Shown here one piece after another: positions 10,001-19,894 of a stretch of DNA of 20,950 nucleotides. The position numbers and the translations under genes are program-made. Position 1 is the stretch's first letter. The number at the start of each line of letters is the position of its first letter. This DNA comes from Auxenochlorella pyrenoidosa (Eukaryota > Chlorophyta > Trebouxiophyceae > Chlorellales > Chlorellaceae). A model generated the notes under the pieces. The model did not search any database. It saw only the letters and a program-made list of their open reading frames with translations, and had not been told where the DNA came from. The stretch lies in contig KQ482063.1 in assembly GCA_001430745.1 (NCBI GenBank), forward strand, positions 1,431,571 through 1,452,520. The letters run 5' to 3'.

Positions 10001-11361
10001 TCCTCAGGTGTACCACGAAGGCATGCAGCTGATGCAGGGGCGGATGGGGGGGCTTCCCAGCGACGAAGTCCAGGCAGCGGCAGCCACCTGGGGCCCAGCA
10101 GCGCAGCAGCGAGTAGCTAGCCAGGCATTGCAGCAGCAGATGCTACTCCAGCAGCAGCACCAGGAGCGAGAGGAGCAGCAGCACCTGCTGCAGCAGCGAG
10201 AGTTTGAGGAGCGGCAGCACCAGCAGCGCTTACTCCAGCAACAGCAGCGTGAGCAGGAGTTTCAGCAGCAGTTCTTGGCTCGGCAGCATAACGAGCAGCA
10301 GCAGCTGCTGCTGCAAGAGCAGCGCTACCAGGAGCTTGTGCAGCACCAGCAGAGGCGCCAGCTGTTGCTCGCACAGCAGCAGCTGCAGCAGGCAGAGGCA
10401 CAGGCCTTTCCGGAGATCAGTCCTGGGTTGCCAGACTGGCAGCTGGCAGACGCAGGACCTGCGCCAGCAGGCTGGGGCATGCAGCTGGAGCAGCGATGCC
10501 TTCAACCCCGGGCGCCAGCGCTGCCGCCGCTGCCAGGCAGGGTGTCTCGCTCTGTTGCCTCAGGGGCAATGGTCAGCAGGGGAGATGCAGATGGTTGGGT
10601 GAATCAGCAGCTACTTGAGCAGCAGCAGCAGCAGCAGCGCTGCATGTTGCAGCAGGGTGGGCAGCTAGTGGACGAGTTTGGGGTGCCCATCGAGCCCAGC
10701 ATCTTGGATGATGAGAGCGAGGCAGTTGCTGCCACTGACCAAGCCAGCGTGGCAGCGCTTGCGGCTCACCGGCAGCCGCAGATGCTACACCAGTTATTGG
10801 TGCCTCCTGGGCCGGGTCGGGCCAACAGGACAGCCTTTGGCCAGCCCTCTGGGTTGGCAGCCGCAGGGCAGCCAGATGGTGGCAGCGCTGCTGGGCAGAT
10901 GGCAGCCTTCCTCAACAGCCGGAGCCGTGACTTTGCCATGCCACGCATTGGCAAGCCGCTGGGAAGCAGGCAGCTCACGCCGCAGCATGGGGTACCAGGA
11001 ATGGAGCCAGGGGTTGCGGCAGGGTGCGAAGGGGTGGGATGCCTGTTGTCGGGCTGTTCTGGGCGGTAAATCTATATGCAAAAAGAATTATGATGCTGAG
11101 GCATCTGCAGCTGTCAGAGCCACCTAGTTCATGCTGACCCTTCTGTGCAGCTCTGATGCTGGCGAGCCTGCCCCCAGGCCCAAGCGCCAGCGTGGGGCTG
11201 GAGCTACCAGCAGCGATGAGGGCGGAGCCATCAACCTGCTGCGCCCGGCAGGCGGTCGTGGCGGCAGCTCTCGGCGGGGGAACGGCCGGCGGTGGGGAGG
11301 GGGGGGCGGGCGCTGGGGCGGCGGTGGCTACAAGAGCACCAAGCCCAATCGTGCCTGGTAG
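4083..11361 (+). CDS. SHOC1: SHOC1/ZIP2-like meiotic crossover protein with a Gln-rich, Gly/Arg-rich tail
   Basis: SHOC1 (ZIP2/SPO16-type XPF-ERCC1-like complexes) stabilises recombination intermediates for class I crossovers in meiosis. Exons agreeing in phase: 4083-4538, 4658-4738, 4859-5666, 5786-5867, 5983-6704, 6844-6891, 6996-7135, 7262-7342, 7492-8054, 8220-8361, 8502-8609 (or to 8651), 8732-8937, then from 9072. Family landmarks are APGQRELLKVYA, VVISSDPSRPVRARRQLYEA, LAVEREGGVVIERRLSLVD, VLSPSAALVICD and ESFLTRFHSINPHSAAVLL. The last is the helix-hairpin-helix start. The XPF-like region shows no ERKxxxD catalytic motif, as expected for this family. The frame meets a TGA at 9289-9291 (SAAASIC-stop). 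The same frame continues through 9314-9416, 9477-9888, 10008-11023 (or 11065) and 11151-11361, ending KPNRAW. One gene of about 1,800 residues is favoured, but two genes are possible. No closer ATG than 4083 fits; the N-terminal 150 residues are poorly conserved. Confidence 0.8.
7136..7261 (+). other. Probable GC-AG intron in the SHOC1-like gene
   Basis: The exon ending ANQQ is followed directly by gcaagg, and the next exon starts VQAGQLED after ctgctgcag. Both ends are phase 0. No in-phase GT donor of reasonable quality lies nearby. CAG followed by gcaagg fits the consensus of the minor GC-AG donor class. Confidence 0.55.
9287..9313 (+). other. Unresolved junction with an in-frame TGA between the SHOC1 core and the Gln-rich tail
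   Basis: The frame reading GLDPETAVSVLSAAAS meets TGA at 9289-9291, then stays open in the same frame past a cag at 9311-9313. A GT at 9287 gives an in-phase intron of 27 nt ending at 9313, or 81 nt ending at 9367. A GT at 9236 gives 78 nt. All have weak donors. The other possibility is that SHOC1 ends here (about 1,218 residues) and a second gene follows. Confidence 0.5.
10118..10394 (+). repeat. CAG-rich tract encoding a Gln/Glu/Leu-rich coiled-coil-like segment
   Basis: About 90 codons are dominated by Gln with regularly spaced Leu, Glu and Arg (for example QQREFEERQHQQRLLQQQQ). This suggests a long charged helix or prion-like segment. CAG and CAA are mixed and other codons interrupt, so it is a degenerate repeat. 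A shorter tract of about seven Gln codons lies near 10615-10640. Similar Gln codons start around 9700. Confidence 0.75.
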
Positions 11362-12440
11362 AGTGCAGGCAAACTGCGCTTGCTTTCAACACTTGCATGG
11401 AGCTGTCGTGATCGTCACATTGCGCACATATATGCTATGCAACATCCCACTTCCGTCCTACCAAAGAGGGTTACAGTGTGTATTCAAAAGCGCGCTGATG
11501 GGCACAACCTCTACCAGAAGAGGGGCCCGGCCTGGATTAGAAAAGAACATGTTGGCTACCAGTGCACAGGCTTAAATTAAGCGCATGCAGGCAGCTTGGA
11601 GTGGGAATGAATGGGATTAGTGTGTGTGAACAAAGTGGGGCGATGCTTGTGGACAAAAGAGGGTTGCGTGGATGGTTGGGTAGGGGCTGGGTGGGTGGTG
11701 GAACGCAAGGCTAGGGGCGTAGATGGCTATGCAGGGAAGCAAGCAGGCGAAGCGTGGGTTAGCGATGAGGAGCAGCGGCAGAGAGGTGCGCATGCCTCAG
11801 GCCAGCGACCGTACAGCGGGGGCAACCAGGCAAGCATAGGGACCGGGAGCAGGAGCAGGCGGTTTCACGTTCCCAAACAAAATCGCCCCCCAAGCTGAAG
11901 CTGGATTGGGCGGTGGGCAGGATGGCTGGCGGCAGTGTAGCTGGCGGGAAAAGCAGGGTGGCATGAGAGGGGGTGCGAGGGGGGGAGGGGGCATGGGGGC
12001 CAGGGGGAGATAGCGGGCAGGACAGGGACGGTGCGGAGGGGCGCCGGGTCACAGGGCCATGCTAAGCATGACAGTGTTCTGACAGGTCAAAAGGGGGGTG
12101 GGTGGGGAGAAGGGCCCATGCAGGATAGGGTAGAAAAGAAAGCAGAGGGTGCAGGGGGGGAAGTGCTTTGGATGGCGAGATGAAAGCGGCAGGGGGGCTG
12201 CCTTCAGGGATGTGGTGTGGGAGCTGACATTGCGGCTGCGCATGGCATTCGGTGGGATGCGTTCTGAGCTCATTGGGAGCTTGTGGTAGAGTGCGTTTTC
12301 CTCTTGGACAATCTGCATGGGGCAGCCCATAACAGGTGCTGCACGGTCTTGGCCGGCGCGCGCGCAGGCAGCCAGGCTATCGATGCTGCCAGCCTGGCCG
12401 GCTGCAGCGCCGGCAGGGCCTGAGGCAGCTCAGCATGGCT
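11362..12440. other. Spacer between convergent genes, purine-rich on the plus strand
   Basis: It separates the tail of the plus-strand SHOC1-like gene from the minus-strand AP2 gene, so it should hold both 3' UTRs. G-rich and GA-rich runs dominate 11600-12180 on the plus strand, with a T/A-richer patch at 11380-11590. The short open frames here lack codon structure or homology that I can recognise. No TGTAA motif, tRNA, repeat unit or mobile element is visible. Confidence 0.55.
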
Positions 12441-15400
12441 TCACAGCAGGCAAGCGCTGGCTGGGAAGCTGGCAGGCGCAGTGCTGGAGCTGCCTGCAGA
12501 AAAGAAGACAAAGGGGCTGCTGGCTGGTTCGGGGCACAGCGAGGCGGGGCACTGCGCCACTGCCAGCTGCAGCTGCTGGCACAGCATCGCTGCCGTGGCC
12601 TCAGGGCTGGCAGCGGACTGGGCGGGCTCCAGCTGGGCAGATGCTGAGCAATGGGGCGGGGCTGGCACCGAGTCGACAGGGACGACCGCCACCTGTCGGC
12701 CCGGGCTGGCGGGCCGCTGTGCGCAGGCAAGGGTGGCAGCCAGCATCGCCTGCGCCTCCTCCTGCTGGCGCTGCCCCGGCTGCCCCTGATCAGGCGCCCA
12801 TGGCTGCACCGCCGGCTCCGCCCAGTCTGACAGGAGGGAGCAGCTCCTGTGCAGCACGGCGCCGCCGGCGCAGGCGGCGACGCCACGCCCGGCGCTGCCT
12901 GCGCTGCCCTCTGAGCTGAAGAGCACGGTGCCGTTGACGTGCTCCAGCGCGCCCTGGGTGGCTGCGGGGGCAAACAGGTAGGCGTCGTCGCTGGCGCTGA
13001 AGGTGAGGGACTGCGGGGGCGGGGGGTGGGGGTGGGAGGCGGTGGGAGATTGGGCAGGCAGTCAAAACAGGCTCCAGCTCCGGTGCGCGCTTGCAAGTGA
13101 GGACCGTGCAGATAAAAGTGCAGGGCAGGATGCAGTCAAATTCTGGGAGCAGCATGAGCCGCCAGCAAGGAGGATGCACTTCGGCCTGGCTGGCCTTGCG
13201 TCGCCGGAGCGCCCAGACATGCAAAGCAGGCTGCCAGCCTGTCCCTGGCTGGCTTCCTTCTTGTCGGTCAAGCCCTGGGGCTAAAATGAGCTCACCGGCT
13301 CCTCGGGCAGCCTGTCAGGGCTGGGTGTGGCCACCTCCACATCCACCTGCATGAGGTCCCCAAAGGGGGAGGGCCTGCCCGCCAGCCCTGCACCCGCCGA
13401 GCCGGCGTCCTCGCTGTCAGCGGCTGCAGCCGTGGCTGCACGCTCCGCGCGTGCAGGGCAGAACCAGGCGGCATAGCCTGGCACGGCCGCACTGGCACGG
13501 TGCGCGGGCGCCCCATGTGGGCTGGCGGGCCGCGGCTGCGGGCTGTAGCGGCTGTACAGCCCCGAAAGGTACTGCAGGTGGCAGTCGCCAGCGCTGGCAG
13601 ACAGGACCTGCCCAGAGGAGGCTGCGGCGGAGCTGCCAGCGGTTGCGGGACCCAGGTAGGTGCCAATGGCGGCGGCGCTGCCCATGCTGCTGATGCTGGA
13701 CTGCCAGCGCAGGACTCCCAGGGGCCGGGCCGTGCTGCCCAGCAGGGATGCCCTGCCGCCGGCTGCAGGCACCGAGGCGGCGGCAGTTGGGGAGGAGGGC
13801 GCCGGCACGTCGCACTGCCCTCCGTGCGGCGTGAGTGGCTCCATGCTGAGGGGCGGGCTGGGCGGGGAGCGAGGCGGCAGACTGCTGGCGAGGCGCTGCT
13901 TGAGCGGGGAGGCTGGCTGGGCGGCTGCCGCTGCAGCTGCGGCGGCTGTTGCGGCGCCAGGTGGGGCGCGGCCGCCGGGGGCCACCTTGCCGCCAAAGCC
14001 GCTCTTGCCGGTGGAGTTGGTTCTCGGGGAGGCTGAGGAGGGCGGGCTGTGGGAGTCATCTGCAAGCATGCCATGGGAAGGACAGAGAGTGGGATGGGTG
14101 CCTGGTGGACAACTCTTGAGGGTGCAGGGGTCGGCTGCCACTGCGGCAGCACAGAGCGGGTCATGGCCCTGTCAATGCAACAAAGGGGCCCGTCAAGCAG
14201 GCCCCAACCCAATTGCGCACCAGCCACTGCTGTCGTGGGCTTGCGGCGAGGCGCGCCCACCAGCCGCACAGCCAGGGGCCTGAGCTGCCCCACCCCAGGC
14301 AGTGCCGTGAGGGAGACAACGTGCACGCGGCGCGCCGCAGCCGCCTGCCCGGCGCTGGGCTTGCGCACGCCGGCGTTGGTGGCAGGAGGGCCGGAGGGGC
14401 GGGGCTTGGGGGCGGGCAGCGCGGCGCCCATGCGCTTGCTGGTCTGCCCCTTGGAGTAGTTGCGCAGGCAGGTGATGACGTCCTCCTGCTCGCGGGGGGG
14501 TGGGGTGGGGGGGGTGGGGGTGGGGGTGGGGCGCCGGTTGGTGGCAGGGAGGGAGATGTATATCTTGGCAGAACCCAAGGTGGTGCGCGCAGGAAGCCCC
14601 CGAATTCTGTTGCTGCCACACCCCTGCCCTGCACCGCTGCCGCCGCGGATGTGTCGCCAGTGCCCAGCCCCTGCCCGCCTGCAACCTGCCGCCCGCCCAC
14701 CCACCCGCGTCAGCTTCTCCATGAGCGGCAGCAGCAGAGCGTAGTCGGCGCGAGGGAAGTTGAGCACGCCGGCGGCCTCCCCGGGGGTCAGGTCCTTGCA
14801 GCGCAAGGCCATCACGTCTGTTGGAGGGGGGGGCGGGGGGGGGAGGGCCACAGGCGCGGGGTTGTTGGGAGAGATGGTGGCAGGCCTGGACAGTGCGGGT
14901 GCAGTGCACACGGGCGACAGAGGCATAGGGAGGCGGGCAGCTGCGCAGCGCGTGTTGCGCATGCCCCCCCTGCGCCGATGTGGACGGGCTGCCCGTGCCT
15001 GGGCTGTCAAGAGCGTACCGCCAGGGCAGGGGATGAGGGGCGGCTCACCGTGCGCCTTGGCGGCCAGCGGCTCGGTGTCAAACCCGCCCAGGTAGATCTG
15101 CTTCTTCATCTCCCAGATGTGGCTCTCAAACCTTGGGGGGGCCGATTGAAAAGAGGGTGGGGTTGGGGTTGGGGGTGGGTGGCTGCCAGAAGGGAGCGTT
15201 GCTCGAGCTGTGTACAGAGCATGCCCTGTACGCAGGTCTCCTCAGGTTGCCAGTTGGCAGGCCAGCAGCCAGCCGGAGGGGACGCATGCTGCGAAGTCCA
15301 TCTCACCTCTGCGTGCGCTTGTGGCGCGTGACGCCGCGGTAGCGGCGGTCGCACCCCTTGCTGGCCTTGCCGCTGCGCGGTGCAGGATGCGCATCAATCA

Positions 15401-15807
15401 TGCCGCCGCCAATGCTGTCTGCAGAGCGTTAGACATGGGGAGCACACTTGCTTTAGGACTTGCTTTAGGCGTCACTGAATTGCGCAGCCGCTAAAAATTC
15501 TGCCAGCTGGCAGGCAGGTCGGAAGCTGAAGCTTGCCGGTTTGGTTGGCAGCAGCCAGGCGCGTGGCTCGCGCGCACAGCGCCCTCTGGGCAGCCTCACC
15601 TCCCAGCGCCTCCGCCGCGTCAAAGTGATCGGCCAGCAGCTGCGAGAACTGCTGCCGAACGGTCACAGCGACCGCCAATGGCCGCTGCTGCCGCGCGGCA
15701 TCCAGCGGCCGGGGCGGCGGGCGCGGCGGGGCCGGCCGAGACCCCAGGCTGCTCTCCCGGCCCGAGCTCGTGGTGCTCCCCTCCTGACCGCTGCTTCTGC
15801 TGCTCAT
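12441..15807 (-). CDS. Single-domain AP2 (APETALA2/ERF superfamily) transcription factor
   Basis: Nuclear DNA-binding regulator. Seven exons agree in phase: 15807-15600, 15418-15307, 15131-15049, 14817-14705, 14488-14221, 14059-13296 and 13010-12441 (TGA), about 705 residues. The AP2 domain spans exons 2 to 4: RYRGVTRHKRTQRFESHIWE, KQIYLGGFDTEPLAAKAHD, then VMALRCKD and LNFPRADYA. It is followed by EKLTRQEDVITCLRNYSKG, which resembles the linker that joins tandem AP2 repeats in plant AP2-type proteins, but no second repeat follows. The strand turn has the short ERF-like length, without the ten-residue insertion of plant AP2 repeat 1. The rest is Pro/Ser/Ala-rich and probably disordered, with a serine/acid segment SLTFSASDDAYLF near the end. 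A read-through of the last intron would stop at 13281 (EEPVSSF). The start is the first in-frame ATG, in a Ser-rich leader. The target genes cannot be told from sequence. Confidence 0.88.
14489..14704 (-). other. AP2 gene intron 4 with long C-runs (G-runs on the plus strand)
   Basis: On the plus strand 14492-14531 is almost entirely G with single T spacers and has many runs of three or more G. In the transcript this is the C-rich polypyrimidine tract just before the acceptor. The plus strand, which is the template strand, could in principle form a G-quadruplex. Similar tracts precede the acceptors at 13012, 14819, 15133 and 20810. Confidence 0.55.
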
Positions 15808-16686
15808 CCTGGTCGGGGTCGCCGTTTGTGCGGCCGTGCAAGCTTGGGGGGGCGTGCACAGGGCGGGTCGAGGACCCGGAGGCGGCCTTCAGGCTGCCAA
15901 GCCCAGGTGCCTCCTCATCTCCCCGATCTGGCCACCCTGCTTGCAGAGGAGGACTGGAGCGGGCCCGCCAGGAGCTGCAGGCACGGCAAACGGGGTCTGC
16001 GCACATTCAGAGGTCCCGTGCAGCCTGTGCAAGCCCTTACCGGGCCTGTGCTCCCGCCCACAGCTGTGCACCACCCTGCTGATGTTGTGGGCTGGCTGGC
16101 AGACCAGGGTTGGCGCCCAGGAGGCTGCTCTCCGCGAGCCTCGCACTTGCACGCTGTGAGAATCTGACGAATATGACCTCAATAGAGACCGTGACCCCTG
16201 ATCGGGATCGGCAGAAGGCACAGAGAAGAAAACAGGCGTGAAGAACAGAGGCGCAGCGGCGGCGAGCTTGCAGAAGACGCCCACTGTCCCACCTTCACTG
16301 TCATTCTGAGCGTTGGCAGGAAGGCAGGAAGACTTCTGAACAACGTCAAAAGCGCTACTCAGCCTGCATGCATTGCGGAGAGGGCAGAGCAACAGCGCGG
16401 CTGGTGCCCACCGCCGCTCACAGACCCCAAGCAAGAGGCCTGCAGCCGCTCCAATCTGCCATCCATCGCTAGTGGCTAGTGCATGTACCAGTGGCTTCTC
16501 CTGCGGTGCAATTGCGTGTGTGCTGCTGCTGCAGGCACCGCCACTGTCAGTGCAGCTGGTGGCTATGCACCGTGGCTGTCCATCCATCCTTCAGCTGAGC
16601 AGCGACCTTGCCGTTTTTGCAAATGCATTGCGCCTGGTCCGAGCTTCGTCTTAGAGGGCGATCTCGCTAAGGTAATTGTTCATTCT
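15808..16686 (-). promoter_or_regulatory. Upstream region of the AP2 gene, with the 3' end of the neighbour at its far side
   Basis: This is 879 bp between the AP2 start and the stop of the next minus-strand gene. It must hold the AP2 promoter and 5' leader plus the neighbour's 3' UTR. A minus-strand open frame of about 230 codons (16587-15889) runs through it, but it matches no family I recognise. No TATA or other clear element is visible. Confidence 0.4.
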
Positions 16687-19494
16687 TCAGTGATCAGCCC
16701 CACTCAGTCTCATCTCTAAATATGTGTGGCCCCACAATGAACTGGTGATCATTACATTATGATGGTGCACACAAGAGGCCACCGTCAGCCCGACCGGAAC
16801 GGTGCTGACGCGCACTGTCAGGTAGCGGCGACCCGCCAGGCGGGCATCCAGGGTGGGGATTGTCTGGCGAGCCATGAGGGTGGAGGGTGGTGGAGCTGGC
16901 ACGGCACTCATCTGGCCGCCTCTGGCCTACAGCGGGATGGGGATTGGGGGGTGGGCCGCAGGACGCTGAGGACAACAGCGCGCATGCGCAAAACACCCGC
17001 TGCTGCACCTGCTGGGAACCCCTGCCCTTCCCCCCCATCCCGGAACCACTTTGAGCACAAAGCAGCGCCGGCCCCCACCTGCTGCCGCTCACCACCAGGA
17101 TCAGGTCCTGCACCTCGCGCCTGCTGCCGGCCGCCAGCTCAAACAGCTCCCTGGGGGTCCAGCCCTGCACCCCTGCCGTGCTGCCGCCCACCCCGCTCAG
17201 CACAGCAAGCAGCCGCTGGGTGCTGGGCCGAGCTGCCGAGCTGCTGTGGAGAGCCGTCTGCAGGATGATGCACAGGCCCTCGCATACCAGGCTGCGCCGA
17301 GAAGCGGCGCCCAGCAGGCGCACCAGCTCTGCATGGTCCATCCTGGCCTCGTGCCCGGCAGGCAGGGCCAGGGTGAGCCCGAAGAAGTACGACTCCTGAG
17401 AGCATGGAGAGCTGAAAGCCAAGAGGGGCAGCTTGAATAGAGGGCAGGGAGGGCAGCAACACATGTCTCGGTGGCGGCAATCTTGAACAGCCACCACCAC
17501 CAGGTGCGTAGAGCACGACACACTCGCCCCTCCCAACGCCCCTTGCCAGCAGCCCTGTCCCTGCTGCTTCCCGGGCCCACCTGGCGCATGACGGTGACCT
17601 CGATGCCCAGGGGCTCCAGCGCGGGCCGCAGCATGTCGGCGGCACGCAGCGCAGTCTTGGCGGCCTCACGCTGCCCCGCATTCTCCAGCCAGTGCGGGGC
17701 CGGCAGTCCAGCTTCGCGGCAGCGCTCAATGGGCAGCGGATCCGCCTGCACGAGAGGCGGCAAGAACAGCCAGCTGGCAGGTAGCGCGGCAAGGGCTGCG
17801 ATTCACAGGCCAGGAAAGCACGCAGCAGCCAGGTGCAGCCTTTGCCAGCCGCCTGGCGTCATGCACCCGTGGCACATGCCCAACTCACCTGCTTCTCCTG
17901 GATCAGCTTCAGCAGGGACACCACTGTCTCGGTCATGGTGCCGCAGCGCTGCACCACCGCTGCCACCTCGGGACGAGACAGCTGGAACTGGAGCTCTGCT
18001 GCGGACACCCCATCCAGCTGCTCAGCAGCAGCGGCAGCGGCAGCGGCAGCGGCGGCGGCAGCAGCGGATGTCTCGGCTGTGGCCTGTGCACCCTGCTGGC
18101 TGTCCTCCTCCTCCTCGTCGCTGTCGCTGTCGCTGCCACTCGCTACCTCTTTCTCGGCTGCCGTGGGCGCAGCCGTTGCCTGCAGCTGCCGCTGCTCCTC
18201 CTCCTCCTCCTCCAGGTCCGCTTCCGCCTGCGCCCATGCCAGGCCAAAGTCCAGGCCCGCCACGGCGCCTGCTGGCACCTCCTCCTCCTCGCCCTCCTCC
18301 TTTTCGGGGGCAGCCCCCGAGGCCGAGCCTGCACTGGGTCGGAAGGATGCGCATGGGAAGAAGAGGGGGTTAAGCTTGGTTGCAAAAGGCCCGCATCAGG
18401 CGCTGCGCTGTGAGCTGGCCTGCATGGCCTGCACAGCCGTGCACGGCGTGTCCCGTGCCAGCCCAGGACACACCTGCAGCACTCCCTCCGCGCAGCGCCT
18501 GTGCCAGGCGGCCGCCGCTGGCAACCGTGATATCCCGGCAGACGAGCACCACAGGCTGGTTGAGCAGGGCGGCGGTGCGCTGCAGCTTCCAGGAGGGGTT
18601 GGCAGGGGCGAGGATGTGCGCCGCTCGCCGTGCGCTGTTGGGCTCCAGAGGCTCCTTGCTTGCCTGGTAGCGCTGCCGCGACTGCATGAGCAGGGAGGGG
18701 AGGAAGCCAGGAGGCAGATGAGCAGGTCAGTCCATCAATGATCGCAGTTCAACAGGCTGTCAGCACAACAGGATCCCGAGCCTGCACGCCCACCTGCATG
18801 AGCAGGCCGTAGAAGGTCTTGCCCTCGGTGCCGTCCACAGCCACGTAGGCGTCGCACCACTCGTAGCCCACCAGCCTGCAAATGTGAGCTGGGGGTCGCA
18901 GTTGGCTTCCGTGCGTTGTTCCCGGGCACTTGGCACGGCAGGGCAGGTGCTCCTGTGATTGAGCTGGCTGCCGTCGACGCCCTCCTCACTTGTTGAAGAA
19001 GGTGGTGCGTCCGGCCAGCTCCGCCAGCTCGGGGCCCATTTCCCCGCGCTGCAGCAGGCCCTGCAGGTGCAGCTGCAGCCCCTCCACAACCTGCGGCTCC
19101 AGGTGGGACTGCATCGCGGCGCTGGCTGCAAAGCATGCAGCGCCGCCCACGCGCGGCCCTGCCCGGCACAGCATCCAGCTGTCCAGGGCAGCGGCATCGC
19201 TGGCCGCCAGCCCAAAGTCCTCCTGCTGAAAGGGCCTCTCCCTGCGGCAAAAGTAGGGGGGCCAGGGTGCGGCAGAGGAGGGGGGCCAGGGTGGGGCAGG
19301 CGAGCAGGCGCGGGCAGCGCGGGCAGGCGGGCGGGCAGGCGCCGGCAGCGGCGGCGGCTTCAGAGACCTGGGAGCACGCCTTCAGCCACTCCCAGTCGCC
19401 CTTACCCAAACTGGTTGCGGCTCTCGTTCAGGGCCTTGGTTAGGTGGTGGTACCGGCTCTGGGACTTGCCGGTGGGGTAGCCCGGGCGGTCCAT
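16687..19494 (-). CDS. Uncharacterised protein with acidic and poly-Ala central region
   Basis: I do not recognise this family. Eight exons agree in phase: 19494-19406, 19241-18990, 18875-18794, 18681-18474, 18328-17889, 17745-17581, 17395-17093 and 16926-16687, about 592 residues. The start MDRPGYPTGKSQSRYHHLTK is the only ATG in its frame and ends at a strong gtaagg donor. The N-terminal half is ordered-looking (LVGYEWCDAYVAVDGTEGKT, then LLNQPVVLVCRDITVASGGR). Residues of roughly 215-310 are low complexity: Glu-rich, SDSDSDEEEE, then 14 Ala. The C-terminal half is predicted helical (ADMLRPALEPLGIEVTVMRQ, MDHAELVRLLGAASRR) and has no transmembrane segment or signal peptide. The last exon is the weakest call: without its intron, the frame of exon 7 also stays open to a stop at 16757. 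It sits head-to-tail behind eEF2, which says nothing about function. Confidence 0.6.
16752..16756 (-). terminator. TGTAA motif near the 3' end of the uncharacterised gene
   Basis: TGTAA, the usual green-algal polyadenylation signal, occurs on the minus strand here. It falls inside the last exon of the preferred model but directly after the alternative stop at 16757. It may be a chance match, or a sign that the alternative end is used. Confidence 0.3.
18024..18065 (-). repeat. Fourteen-alanine codon run
   Basis: Fourteen consecutive Ala codons alternate between GCT and GCC on the minus strand, just after a run of Ser/Asp/Glu codons in the uncharacterised gene. The codon mixture shows it is not a fresh pure trinucleotide expansion. 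Confidence 0.9.
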
Positions 19495-19894
19495 CTTGCA
19501 GGGTTGAGTTGTTCCCTTGTGACTGGGAGGACCCGTCCGTGGCCCGACCCCAGCGCAGGCGGGAAACCTTGGGCAAGCCCTATCGAGAGTGCTGGCGCTC
19601 ACGCGGCACGCTGTTGCGCTGCTCTATGCAGCACAGCGAGGAAGAAGCAGGAGATAGAATGCGAGAAAGGGACGAGAATGGCCGACGGTGGGGCAATTGC
19701 TGTGGCGGGCGCCAGCATGACGTGCCTCATGCTGACAGGGGATAATCGTGCCCTTGAGTCCTTCTCTTTTGCATTTTTACCCACTGTGTTTAATTTAAAG
19801 ATCGCTGACGATGATTACATGCGAGATTTACTCAAAAAGAGAGCCGAACCGCCGAAAAATTCGGTGGGGTCGCCACGGTCGATGCCGGGCGCGC
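19495..19894 (-). other. eEF2 3' UTR and upstream region of the uncharacterised gene
   Basis: This is 400 bp between two same-strand genes. The part at 19740-19870 is clearly more AT-rich than the exons, as expected for a 3' UTR. The rest must carry the promoter and leader of the downstream gene. No RNA gene or repeat is seen. Confidence 0.5.
19815..19819 (-). terminator. TGTAA polyadenylation signal of eEF2
   Basis: TGTAA on the minus strand lies about 76 nt past the eEF2 stop codon in an AT-rich 3' region. TGTAA is the established chlorophyte near-upstream polyadenylation element, so position and context both fit. Confidence 0.6.

Noticed and set aside
10118..10394. Microsatellite or mobile element at the CAG-rich tract
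   Set aside because: The tract is interrupted, stays in frame and encodes a regular Q/E/L pattern, so it is coding low complexity rather than an insertion.
11362..12440. Possible RNA gene or small gene in the purine-rich spacer
   Set aside because: No tRNA-like cloverleaf arms, box elements or codon-biased frame could be seen. It is best explained as two facing 3' UTRs.
12317..12919. Plus-strand open frames opposite the last AP2 exon
   Set aside because: Composition is Trp/Arg/Ala-rich and unlike a protein. The minus-strand exon joins in phase to the AP2 gene.
13292..15109. A 605-codon minus-strand open frame across the AP2 locus
   Set aside because: It reads straight through several AP2 introns and is only in frame with part of the true exons. 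The conserved AP2 blocks need splicing to join, so the long frame is a product of high GC and few stops.
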